A stretch of DNA of 64,000 bases from Acidobacteriota bacterium. GTDB lineage: Bacteria; Acidobacteriota; Thermoanaerobaculia; UBA5066. The stretch's first letter is position 1; every line of letters begins with the position of its first letter. The notes beneath the pieces were generated by a model. That model ran no database searches. It was not told the origin of the DNA and was given only the letters and a program-made list of their open reading frames with translations. The position numbers and the translations under genes are program-made. The stretch is from contig JADJVE010000004.1 in NCBI GenBank assembly GCA_016716715.1, positions 1-64,000 on the forward strand, written 5' to 3'. Shown here piece after piece: positions 26,810 through 34,385 of this stretch.

Positions 26810-27091
26810 TCAGCCCAGTTCTTCAGCGAGGGAGTCCACGAGGGCTGCGTACTTCTTCATCGCGTCGTCCTTCGAGGCGCCCTTCCGCTTCGCCCACGCG
26901 TCGTACTTCGCCCGGCCCTTGAGATCGAAGAGGCCCGGCCGCTCGCCCGAGACGTCGCCGTCCGTGGCCTGCTTGTAGAGGCCGTAGAGGTCCAGGAGCT
27001 GGTCGTTGGACGGGCGGGACGGGAGCTTCTCGACCCGCGCCTTGGCGTCCTTGAACTGGTCGGCGACGGATTTCGCCTTCTTGGCCGGCAT
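26810..27091 (-). CDS. Acyl-CoA-binding protein (ACBP)
   Basis: 93 aa, the usual size. The ACBP signature YGLYKQATDGDVSGERPG followed by KGRAKYDAWAKRKG is intact, with the acyl-CoA contacting Tyr and Lys residues. Binds and buffers long-chain acyl-CoA in the cytosol. ACBPs are mostly eukaryotic but scattered in bacteria. Divergent from a thiolase gene, which fits fatty acyl-CoA metabolism. Lysine-rich N-terminus (PAKKAKS). Confidence 0.93.
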   Translation of the reverse strand: MPAKKAKSVADQFKDAKARVEKLPSRPSNDQLLDLYGLYKQATDGDVSGERPGLFDLKGRAKYDAWAKRKGASKDDAMKKYAALVDSLAEELG

Positions 27092-27145
27092 GCGTTGTCC
27101 TCCGTGCGCGCGATTCTGCGGCGAAGCCCGCCGATCCTGCAAACG

Positions 27146-27174
27146 TTGCCGATTCTCCCGGGCGGCTCTAGATT
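27146..27174 (+). promoter_or_regulatory. Promoter of the thiolase gene, probably leaderless
   Basis: TTGCCG at 27146-27151, exactly 17 nt, TAGATT at 27169-27174, then 6 nt to the ATG at 27181. Transcription should start at or beside the start codon. No Shine-Dalgarno sequence is seen. Confidence 0.6.
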
Positions 27175-27180
27175 CGATGG

Positions 27181-28388
27181 ATGACGCAGCCTCTCTACAT
27201 CGCCGCCTACCACCAGTCGAAGTTCGGAAAGCTCATGGGGCTCACGGTTCCCGAGATCGTCTCGCGCGCCGTGACGGAGACGGCCGGCTCGATCCCGGCC
27301 GACCCCTCCCTGTTCGACGTCGCCTCGATCGGAGCCACCTGCAACTTCACGCTCAACGAGCAGGGCCTCCTCGCGGGCCTCGTCGCGATGGCCCCCGGCA
27401 TGGCGGCCAAGCCCATCGAGGCCGTGGAGAACGCCTGCGCGTCCGGCGGCGAAGCGATCCTCTCGGTCGCGCGCAAGCTTCTCCTCGGCGAGGGTGACAC
27501 GGGCATCGCCGTCGGCTTCGAGAAGATGCGCGACGCCGAGGGCAAGATGGACGGGAAGCTCATCGGCAAGGTGCTCGGGTACTTTTCGCACCCCGACGAG
27601 CGCGCCGGGAAGACGTTCGTCTTTCCCCACCTCTTCGCCGAGGTGATGGATCTCTACCTGAAGGAGCACGGCGTCACCGAGGCCGACCTCGCGGCGATCG
27701 CCGTCCAGGAGTACGCGAACGCGCGGCACAACCCCTTCGCCCAGATGCAGAAGAACGACGTCACGCTCGAGAAAGCGCTCGCGATCGAGGGCATCAACCG
27801 GTACGTCGTGGACGGCCTGCCGCTCAAGACGCTGGATTGCTCGCAGATCACGGACGGCTACGCCGGCCTCGTCCTCGCGACCGAGAAGGGGCTCGCGAAG
27901 CTGGGCGTCGCGAAGAAGGACGCCGTCCGCCTCGCCGGTTTCGGCCAGGCGACGGACCCGCTCCTGAAGGCCGGACGGGACGTCCTCCACCCCTGCGGCG
28001 CGAAGACCGCGATGGCGAAAGCGTACGCGCGGGCGGGGTCGACCCCAAGGACGTGAACGTCGCCGAGGTGCACGACTGCTTCACCGTGATGGGCGCGATC
28101 GGGACCGAGGTGATCGGCAAGGCGCCCGCGGGCAAGGGCGCCGCGTACTGGGTGGACGGCAAGGCGCGGCCCGACGGCGAGTGCGGGATCAACACGTCGG
28201 GCGGCCTGATCGCGAAGGGCCACCCCATCGGGGCGACCGGCATCGCCATGGTGGGCTGGGCGGCCTGGCAGCTCCTCGGGAAGGTCCCCGAAAAGCTGCA
28301 GGTCCCGAACGCCCGGGCCGCGGCGACATTCAACATCGGCGGTCCGATCTGCGCGTCCGTATGCACGGTGCTGACGCCGGCGGCCTGA
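27181..28388 (+). pseudogene. Thiolase-family acyl-CoA C-acetyltransferase, split by a one-base frameshift
   Basis: The first frame (27181-28056, 291 aa) has the active-site Cys in ENACASGGEA and ends in the artefactual AGSTPRT. The rest continues in another frame to 28388: VDPKDVNVAEVHDCF, then GGLIAKGHPIGATG with the catalytic His. Adding one G to the run at 28035-28038 restores ARAGVDPKDVNV and a 402-aa protein of normal thiolase length. So the gene has one missing base, either real or a sequencing error; all catalytic motifs are otherwise intact. It would cleave 3-ketoacyl-CoA or condense acetyl-CoA. Divergent from the ACBP gene. Confidence 0.82.
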
Positions 28389-28436
28389 GCCCCGTCCCCG
28401 GCCAACTTTCGCGCTCTCTGCCACTTCCCCGCCGCA

Positions 28437-28471
28437 TTTGCATCATGGCCGGCGGCGGCTGCCGGCCCTAG
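28437..28471 (+). promoter_or_regulatory. Shared starvation-type upstream element (cstA copy)
   Basis: TTTGCATCATG at 28437-28447 is identical over 11 nt to the nifJ copy. CTAG at 28468-28471 lies 30 nt after the TTG. The cstA start codon is 57 nt further on. Confidence 0.55.
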
Positions 28472-28527
28472 CTTTCGGCCAAATCGGGGGGGAATCTCGT
28501 CCGAAAAGTCCGAAAGGAGCCCGTCTG

Positions 28528-30441
28528 ATGAATACCCTGTGGATGGTCCTGATTGCCGTCCTCGTCATCTACGCGGCCTACAACTACGCGCGGCGCGTGG
28601 ATAAAAACGTCATCCAGGCGGACGTCAAGAGGGCGACTCCCGCGAAAATGTACATGGACGGCGTGGACTTCATGCCCACGTCCCGGAACGTCCTGTACGG
28701 CTACCACTTCAAATCGATCGCGGCGGCAGGTCCGATCGTCGGTCCCATCACCGCGGCGAACATCTGGGGCTGGGGGCCGTCCCTCCTCTGGCTCGTCATC
28801 GGCGTGAGCCTGATCGGCTGGGCGAGCGACTACTCCGCGATCATGGTGGCCGTCCGGAACGACGGCAACAGCCTGAGCGCGATCTCGCACAAGCTCATCG
28901 CGCCGCGCACGCGCCGCATCCTGTTCGTCTTCATCTTCTTCTACCTCATGCTCCTCGCCGGCGCCTTCGTCGGCATCCTCGCGGCCATCCTCTCGGCGCG
29001 GCCGGACGTCCCGTTCGGGATCATCATGCTGGCGCTCATGGGCCTTCTCGCGGGCCAGATGATGTACCGCTGGAAGATGGACCTCGTCCTCGTAACGCTG
29101 ATCGTCGTCGTCGCGACGATCGCCGCGATGGCGCTCGGCCCGTGGGGCCAGCACAAGGACGACAAGGGCAAGCTCGTGCAGGGGCCGGTCGGAAGCGCGA
29201 TCGTGTCGATCAACGCCTCCGTCGACGACCTCACGGGCAAGCAGCCCCTCATGCAGCTCGTGGATCCGACGAACGCCGACCCGCGCATCCCGGCGCCCGG
29301 CCCCGACGGCAAGCGGCCCACGACCGCCGCCTACGACGCCGCCACGTCCCAGGTGAAGACGCTCCCGAACTACCTCCTCTGGATGGCGTTCCTCTTCGTC
29401 TTCTCGTACTGCGGCGCGAACATGCCGATCTGGCGTTTCGCGCAGCCCGTCAACTACATCGGCTTCTGGATCATGCTCATCACGATCGTCCTGTCGGCCG
29501 TCGGCATGATCGTCGCGCCGCTCAGCGGCGTGAAGGACGCAGCCGGGAACGTCATCGGCGCCTTCGCGCTCACGGCCGTCAAGGACCTCGGCTTTGCGCT
29601 GCCGCTGGCCGGCAAGGCCTGGCAGCCGCTGTGGCCCATGCTGTTCGTGACGATCGCCTGCGGGGCGATCTCGGGCTGGCATGCGCTCGTAGGCTCCGTC
29701 GGCACCGCCCGGCAGCTCGAGTACGAGACCGATTGCCTGCCCGTGGGCGCCGGCTCGATGCTCGGCGAGTACTCCCTCGCCACCCTGTCCCTCACCGCGG
29801 TCTCCATCGCGGGGGTCGGCGGCGGCGGCGGCCGGTTCGCGGCGGGCGTCGGCAAGCTCATCTTCGCCGGGACCTTCGGGATCATCCCCGAGGTGTTCGG
29901 CACGGCGCTCGGCTTCGGCGCCTTCGTCATGATCGTCCTCACCGTGACCCAGCTCGTCTTCCGCGTCATGCGCGTGACGCTGGCCGAGTGGATGGGCGAC
30001 ACCGTTCCTCTGTTCCGCAACATGCACGTGTCCAGCATCATCTCGATGGCGCTCACGGCGGCGCTCGTCCTCACGGGCACGTGGGTCTACCTCTGGCAGA
30101 TGTTCGGCGCGTCGAACCAGCTCATGGCGGCGCTCTCGCTCCTCGTCGTCACGGTCTGGCTGAAGTCCGAAAAGCGCAACCCGAGCTACGCCCTCTACCC
30201 GATGCTCTTCATGTACTTCACGACGCTCTTCGCGACGTGCGTGACGGCCCGGAACCTCTACGTCACGATCGCCGCGAACCCCGCGATGAGCGGGCTGCCG
30301 GTCGCGGGCGCCTGGGCCATGATCATCGTGGCGGCGCTGCTCCTCGTCGCGTCCCTCGTCATCGGGTGGGACGGCCTCAAGGCCTACCGGAAGTACTCCG
30401 CACAGCCGCCCGCCGGCAAGCCGGCCGTGGCCAGGGCCTGA
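28528..30441 (+). CDS. cstA: Carbon starvation protein CstA (peptide/pyruvate transporter family)
   Basis: 637 aa with about 16-18 membrane helices. Conserved CstA motifs: DGVDFMPTSRNVLYGYHFKSIAAAGPIVGP, WASDYSAIMVAVRNDG, ACGAISGWHALVGSVGTARQL, and GASNQLMAALSLL. Imports peptides or pyruvate across the inner membrane, typically under carbon limitation. ATG 28528 has AAGGAG 8 nt upstream, while longer in-frame starts lack similarity. A strong terminator follows at 30471. Fits an amino-acid/peptide-fermenting lifestyle with nifJ and the secreted peptidases. Confidence 0.95.
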   Translation: MNTLWMVLIAVLVIYAAYNYARRVDKNVIQADVKRATPAKMYMDGVDFMPTSRNVLYGYHFKSIAAAGPIVGPITAANIWGWGPSLLWLVIGVSLIGWASDYSAIMVAVRNDGNSLSAISHKLIAPRTRRILFVFIFFYLMLLAGAFVGILAAILSARPDVPFGIIMLALMGLLAGQMMYRWKMDLVLVTLIVVVATIAAMALGPWGQHKDDKGKLVQGPVGSAIVSINASVDDLTGKQPLMQLVDPTNADPRIPAPGPDGKRPTTAAYDAATSQVKTLPNYLLWMAFLFVFSYCGANMPIWRFAQPVNYIGFWIMLITIVLSAVGMIVAPLSGVKDAAGNVIGAFALTAVKDLGFALPLAGKAWQPLWPMLFVTIACGAISGWHALVGSVGTARQLEYETDCLPVGAGSMLGEYSLATLSLTAVSIAGVGGGGGRFAAGVGKLIFAGTFGIIPEVFGTALGFGAFVMIVLTVTQLVFRVMRVTLAEWMGDTVPLFRNMHVSSIISMALTAALVLTGTWVYLWQMFGASNQLMAALSLLVVTVWLKSEKRNPSYALYPMLFMYFTTLFATCVTARNLYVTIAANPAMSGLPVAGAWAMIIVAALLLVASLVIGWDGLKAYRKYSAQPPAGKPAVARA

Positions 30442-30470
30442 CCGCCGCGCCTCCTCGCCGCGTTCTCCGC

Positions 30471-30501
30471 GCCGCCGCGACACCCGTCGCGGCGGCTTTT
30501 T
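30471..30501 (+). terminator. Intrinsic terminator of cstA
   Basis: An 11-bp perfect GC-rich stem (GCCGCCGCGAC at 30471-30481 with GTCGCGGCGGC at 30486-30496), ACCC loop and TTTTT. A textbook rho-independent terminator for rightward transcription. It lies 30 nt after the cstA stop. Confidence 0.9.
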
Positions 30502-30504
30502 CGT

Positions 30505-30966
30505 TCAGCGCCCGTTCTTCGAGAACTCGAGGACCATCTTCTTGCGCTCCGGCTCGAAGTTCACCGGACGGCCGGAGGTGCCGTCGAAGAAGGCGATGGT
30601 CAGCCGGCCCCCTTCGAGCCGAAAGAGCATCGAGATCGCTCTCTCGGTCGAAGGCGGAACCGGATCGATGCGGAACGCATCCGGCGCGCCGGGGTCTGCC
30701 GCCAGCGTGAAGCGGGCCGACGTCCCTTCTCCGTTCGTCGCGGAAAGGGCGCCGCTCGAGAACGTCCACGTCCCGCTCGAGAACTTCCGGTCCGGGACCG
30801 GCTGGCCGTTGAACCTGGCGCTCCGCAGAATCCAGGTTCCATCGAGGGCACGCAGGGAGGCGCCTGCACGAGCGGCGTCCGGCGGGGCGGGAGCGACGTC
30901 CACGGGCGCGGCCGCGGCGGCGCTGAACGAAGCGGAGAGAAGCACGATCAGGAGGGCCTTCTCCAT
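30505..30966 (-). CDS. Secreted TIGR03067-like lipocalin-type protein
   Basis: 153 aa. Signal peptide EKALLIVLLSASFSAAAAA. The body begins ALDGTWILRSARFNGQPVPD and continues in beta strands (GTWTFSSGALSATN, RAISMLFRLEGGRLTIAFFD), resembling the TIGR03067/lipocalin-like family of unknown function. Likely periplasmic. 13 nt upstream of it on the same strand ends no gene; the next minus-strand gene upstream starts at 31618. Family assignment is tentative. Confidence 0.65.
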   Translation of the reverse strand: MEKALLIVLLSASFSAAAAAPVDVAPAPPDAARAGASLRALDGTWILRSARFNGQPVPDRKFSSGTWTFSSGALSATNGEGTSARFTLAADPGAPDAFRIDPVPPSTERAISMLFRLEGGRLTIAFFDGTSGRPVNFEPERKKMVLEFSKNGR

Positions 30967-30979
30967 GGTGTGCGTCCTC

Positions 30980-31618
30980 CTAGCGCCGGGAGGCGATCTC
31001 AGCGAGCGCGCGCACGGAGCGGAAGAAACCCGCGGAGTCGAGGGACTCGGCGGGCAGATCCACGTGGAATTCCAGGTGCGTCTCGCTCCGCCGCACGGAC
31101 AGCCGCCGCACGGTCGCGCCGGTTGTCCGGGCTTCCTGCCAGAGCGCGTCCGCCCGCGCGAGAGCCTCGTCGAACCGGGTGAAGACCGCGAGAGCCCCGG
31201 GCTGAGACGGCTCGCGCACGGACCAGCGCTCGTCCTTCATCCGGCGCAGCGCGTCGCGCCCGGACCAGCTCGCACGGTCGAGCATCTCGACGTCCGCGAG
31301 CGGGGGCTTCTCGAGCCGCGCCCGGACGATGAGCGTGTCGCGCCGCCCGCGCGCGCGGGAGATCGCCCACAGCCACGGCAGGTCCCTCGGGGCGAGAAAA
31401 ACGACGAGGGAAGCGGACTCGAACGGCGCCTTCGCGTTCGCGAGGCCGAGGTCCACCGCCGTCGTCCCGATCCAGCGCACGGTGGCCTTGTCGCCCAGAG
31501 CCTTGAGGCCGCCCTGCAGCCAGTTCAGCGCCCGATTCCCCCGCTTCACGTTCGCGCCGCTCCCCAGCGCGAACCAGCCGAGGACGAAGGCCACGAGGGC
31601 CAGGAGGGCCTGCGACAT
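30980..31618 (-). CDS. Hypothetical membrane-anchored protein
   Basis: 212 aa. One N-terminal helix (ALLALVAFVLGWFALGSG) anchors a cytoplasmic or periplasmic domain of mixed alpha/beta character (VVFLAPRDLPWLWAISRARGRRDTLIVRARL; RRLSVRRSETHLEFHVDLPAESLD). No family recognised. ATG 31618 places the helix at residues 3-20. Its stop lies 13 nt before the start of the secreted protein gene at 30966, so the two are probably one transcript. Confidence 0.65.
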   Translation of the reverse strand: MSQALLALVAFVLGWFALGSGANVKRGNRALNWLQGGLKALGDKATVRWIGTTAVDLGLANAKAPFESASLVVFLAPRDLPWLWAISRARGRRDTLIVRARLEKPPLADVEMLDRASWSGRDALRRMKDERWSVREPSQPGALAVFTRFDEALARADALWQEARTTGATVRRLSVRRSETHLEFHVDLPAESLDSAGFFRSVRALAEIASRR

Positions 31619-31688
31619 CTCGATCGTGCGACTTCCAAAAGACGATAACAGACGCGGCCGCGTGCTAGCGTCACTTCCGGGAGGGCTC

Positions 31689-31964
31689 GTGGAGACGGCC
31701 CCATGGCGCAAAGCGGTCCGGGAGTTCCTCTACGGGATGTTCCTGCACGAGCACGTCGAGCAGGCACGCGACGCCCGCGCCTCGCTCGAGAGCCTCTTCC
31801 TCGTCGTCGTGTTCGGCGACATGGTGGGACTGCCCGTCCTGCCGCCGTATTACGCGCTCCGCCTCCTCCCCCACACGCTCGGCGCCGTGCCGGGCTGGAA
31901 GCGCCGGATCCTCCGCGAGCGGGGCCTCGGCGACGAGCACGAGCACCACCTTCACGGCATCTGA
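31689..31964 (+). CDS. Small hydrophobic protein, paralogue 1, upstream of Get3/ArsA-type ATPases
   Basis: 91 aa. Start GTG 31689 with GGGAGGG 3 nt upstream. It shares with the next gene YGM, RAS-x-E-x-LF, a hydrophobic segment, and the motif GDxxGxPxLPPYYxLRLLPH, followed by WKRRxLRE. The hydrophobic core (LESLFLVVVFGDMVGLPVL, about residues 33-52) could be a membrane helix or amphipathic segment. The C-terminus is His-rich (DEHEHHLHGI), unlike the paralogue. No known family. Position before the two ATPases suggests it is a partner or client; function unknown. Confidence 0.7.
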   Translation: METAPWRKAVREFLYGMFLHEHVEQARDARASLESLFLVVVFGDMVGLPVLPPYYALRLLPHTLGAVPGWKRRILRERGLGDEHEHHLHGI

Positions 31965-31975
31965 GGCTTTTTCCT

Positions 31976-32024
31976 GCCCGATTTGATGCATCTGCATCGG
32001 GCCGACGCGTCCGCGAGCCCCTAG
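31976..32024 (+). promoter_or_regulatory. Shared starvation-type upstream element (small-protein/ATPase copy), with inverted repeat
   Basis: CTGCATC at 31992-31998 and CTAG at 32021-32024, spaced 29 nt, one less than the other three copies. CCCGAT at 31977-31982 and ATCGGG at 31996-32001 form a 6-bp inverted repeat around the box, so the activator or repressor site may be palindromic. The next gene starts at 32053. Confidence 0.45.
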
Positions 32025-32052
32025 GTTCTAGGAGGCGGAAAAGGAGGGCCGG

Positions 32053-32337
32053 ATGGTCGAGAAGCGCTCTGAACGGGCCGGCGGCGTCAGGGGCCTCTGG
32101 CAGGGCTTCAAGGAGACGATCTACGGGATGTCGGCTCACGACATGAGCCGCGCGGCGCTCCGGACCCGGGCGTCCATGGAGCACCTCTTCATCCTGATCA
32201 CGATGGGCGACCTTCTCGGGATCCCGATCCTCCCGCCGTACTACAGCCTCCGGCTCCTTCCGCACGTGGTCCCCCAGATCGCGACGTGGAAGCGCCGGAT
32301 GCTGCGCGAGAAGGACGTCTCGGACGCGATGTTCTGA
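32053..32337 (+). CDS. Small hydrophobic protein, paralogue 2, upstream of Get3/ArsA-type ATPases
   Basis: 94 aa. ATG 32053 with GGAGG at the right spacing. Residues 22-80 align with the preceding gene: TIYGM, RASMEHLFILITMGDLLGIP, LPPYYSLRLLPH, WKRRMLREKD. The N-terminal 20 residues are basic (VEKRSERAGGVRG) and the His-rich tail is missing. The conserved pair of tyrosines and the proline-rich motif suggest a fixed turn after the hydrophobic helix. Ends 40 nt before the first ATPase gene; probably the same transcript. Confidence 0.72.
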   Translation: MVEKRSERAGGVRGLWQGFKETIYGMSAHDMSRAALRTRASMEHLFILITMGDLLGIPILPPYYSLRLLPHVVPQIATWKRRMLREKDVSDAMF

Positions 32338-32377
32338 GCCTGGTCTCGTCCTTCAGGCGATCTGAACGGGAGGCACC

Positions 32378-33364
32378 ATGGGCATGAAGGAAGTCTTCGA
32401 CCAGAACCCCGGCCGCCGCTACATCATGTTCGGCGGAAAGGGCGGGCTCGGAAAGACCACGTTTTCGGCCGCGACGGCTTACTGGCTCGCGTCCCAGGGG
32501 AAGAAAGTCCTCGTCTTCTCCGTCGACCCGCAGGCCTCCCTGACGGACATCTTCCAGAAGGACATCTTCGGGAAGGGCCCGGTCAAGATCATGGAGAACC
32601 TGTGGGCGCAGGAGATCGACGCCGACAGCCACATCAAGGCCTACCAGGACGAGATCCGCAAGAAGATCCGCGACATGTACGGCCTCGCGGAGGTGCCCGA
32701 GGAGATCGAGAGCTACATCCAGGCCGCGAGCGCCGAGCCCGCCATGGAGGAGAGCGCGATCTTCGACGCCGTCGTGGACGTCGTCGTCCAGAAGGACTAC
32801 GACTACTACATCTACGACCTCGTGCCGCTCGGCCACGCCCTCTACTACCTCTCGATGGCCAAGGTCTACGACGAGTGGATCAACAAGGTCACGAAGCTCC
32901 GCGAGGACATGCGCGAGTACGAGGAGATGGTCAGCCGCCTGAAGCGCGAGAAGGAGACCGAGCAGGACGAGATCCTCAAGGAGCTCATCTACATCAAGGG
33001 GCGGATCAACGCGTCCTCGAAGATCCTCACGGACAAGGACATGACGGCGTTCTTCTTCGTCGTGACGCCCGAGGACATGATCATCCGGGACACGGAGAAG
33101 GCCGCGAAGCTCTTCGCCCAGTTCGACGTCCCGATCGGCGGCTACGTCGTCAACCGCGTCATCCCGCACGAGCTGATCGACCAGAACATCCCCGACTACC
33201 TGCGCAACCGGATCCAGATGCAGGACAAGTACATCGGGAACATCAAGACGACGTTCGGCAAGGACGTGCTCGCCTACGTCCCGGAGCTCGAGCGCGACGT
33301 CACGGGCCTTCCGATGATCGAGAAGCTCGCGAAGATCATGTACGGCGACCAGAAGCTCGGCTGA
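32378..33364 (+). CDS. Get3/ArsA-family ATPase, member 1
   Basis: 328 aa. Deviant Walker A GGKGGLGKTT at 19-28, the intra-dimer signature Lys present. Switch I reads SVDPQASLTDIF: the catalytic-position Asp is kept, but the family AH pair (DPAHxLSD) is QA. Switch II reads YDLVPLGHAL instead of DTAPTGHTL. A charged coiled segment (KLREDMREYEEMVSRLKREKETEQD) fills the middle. Family members are cytosolic ATPases that move oxyanions (ArsA) or tail-anchored proteins (Get3). There is no arsB, arsC or arsR-type arsenic gene nearby. Starts 40 nt after the small protein and 11 nt before the second ATPase. Confidence 0.88.
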   Translation: MGMKEVFDQNPGRRYIMFGGKGGLGKTTFSAATAYWLASQGKKVLVFSVDPQASLTDIFQKDIFGKGPVKIMENLWAQEIDADSHIKAYQDEIRKKIRDMYGLAEVPEEIESYIQAASAEPAMEESAIFDAVVDVVVQKDYDYYIYDLVPLGHALYYLSMAKVYDEWINKVTKLREDMREYEEMVSRLKREKETEQDEILKELIYIKGRINASSKILTDKDMTAFFFVVTPEDMIIRDTEKAAKLFAQFDVPIGGYVVNRVIPHELIDQNIPDYLRNRIQMQDKYIGNIKTTFGKDVLAYVPELERDVTGLPMIEKLAKIMYGDQKLG

Positions 33365-33375
33365 GAGGAAGCGCC

Positions 33376-34356
33376 ATGCCCGAAATCCAGACCTCCATGA
33401 GCGCCTACATCAAGGAGCACGCCGGCCTGAAGTACATCTTCTTCGGCGGCAAGGGCGGCGTCGGCAAGACGGTGTTCGCCGCCGCGACCGCGGTGCACAA
33501 CGCCCAGCTGGGCCGCCGGACGATCCTCGCGTCCACGAACCCCGTGCACAGCCTCTCGAGCCTCCTCGGCCAGAACGTCCTTGGCAAGCACACGCCGGTC
33601 GACGGCGTCCCGAACCTCTGGGCGTACGAGATCGAGACGAAGGAGACGATCGAGCGCAGCAAGGTCGAGATCCGCGAAAAGATCCAGTGGTTCCTGAAGT
33701 TCGCCGACATCTCGACCAAGGCCGAGGACTTCGTCGAGTCCGCGACGATGAACCCCGCCTTCGAGGAGTCGGCGATGTTCGAGAACATGATCGACCTCAT
33801 GTTCAAGGACGAGTACGACGTCTACGTCTTCGACACCGCGCCCACCGCAAACGCGCGGCGGCTGCTCGGGATGTCGAAGGTGTACGGGCTGTGGGTCAAC
33901 AAGATGCTCAAGAGCCGTGAGGAAGCGAAGACTCTGCGCGAGCTGCTTTCGTTCACGAAGAAGAAGGAGGTGGACCCGCTCATGGCCTACCTCATCTCCT
34001 TCCGCGAGCGGATGGAGCACGGCCGCGTCCTCCTCACGGACCCCGAGAAGACGTCGTTCTTCTTCGTCACGCTCCCCGAGGCGCTCCCGATCGCTGTCAT
34101 CACGCGGTTCATCCAGTGGTTCCACGACTTCGGGATCCCGGTCGGCGGCGTCCTCGTGAACATGCTGATCGACAAGAAGTCCCTCGACGCCGGAGCGGCC
34201 GACTTCGTGAAGAACCGCGTCGCGATGCAGGACGAGCACATGAAGACCGTCTGGCAGAAGTTCGACGGCAGCGTCCGGGCGATCGTGCCGCTCTACGAGA
34301 CGGAGATCCGCGGCATCCCGATGCTCAAGAGGCTCGGCGACGCGATGTTCGCGTAG
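33376..34356 (+). CDS. Get3/ArsA-family ATPase, member 2
   Basis: 326 aa. Walker A GGKGGVGKTV at 24-33. Switch I reads STNPVHSLSSLL, so the Asp that is catalytic in yeast Get3 is Asn here; the His-Ser-Leu that member 1 lost is kept. Switch II is DTAPTANARRLL, keeping DTAPT but losing Gly-His. The two ATPases thus deviate in complementary places, as expected if they work as a heterodimer with one competent site. The fold length and the C-terminal LYETEIRGIPMLKRLG match the family. Eleven bases separate it from member 1, with GAGGAA as the ribosome-binding site. Confidence 0.88.
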   Translation: MPEIQTSMSAYIKEHAGLKYIFFGGKGGVGKTVFAAATAVHNAQLGRRTILASTNPVHSLSSLLGQNVLGKHTPVDGVPNLWAYEIETKETIERSKVEIREKIQWFLKFADISTKAEDFVESATMNPAFEESAMFENMIDLMFKDEYDVYVFDTAPTANARRLLGMSKVYGLWVNKMLKSREEAKTLRELLSFTKKKEVDPLMAYLISFRERMEHGRVLLTDPEKTSFFFVTLPEALPIAVITRFIQWFHDFGIPVGGVLVNMLIDKKSLDAGAADFVKNRVAMQDEHMKTVWQKFDGSVRAIVPLYETEIRGIPMLKRLGDAMFA

Positions 34357-34385
34357 GAGCGCACCACCGACGGACAGGAGACGCC

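Noticed and set aside
28020..28060. Programmed ribosomal frameshifting in the thiolase
   Set aside because: No slippery heptamer or downstream stem-loop is evident; a simple missing G in a run explains the break.
28468..30483. A 671-aa minus-strand frame opposite cstA
   Set aside because: Shadow ORF; cstA has full family motifs and a terminator on the plus strand.
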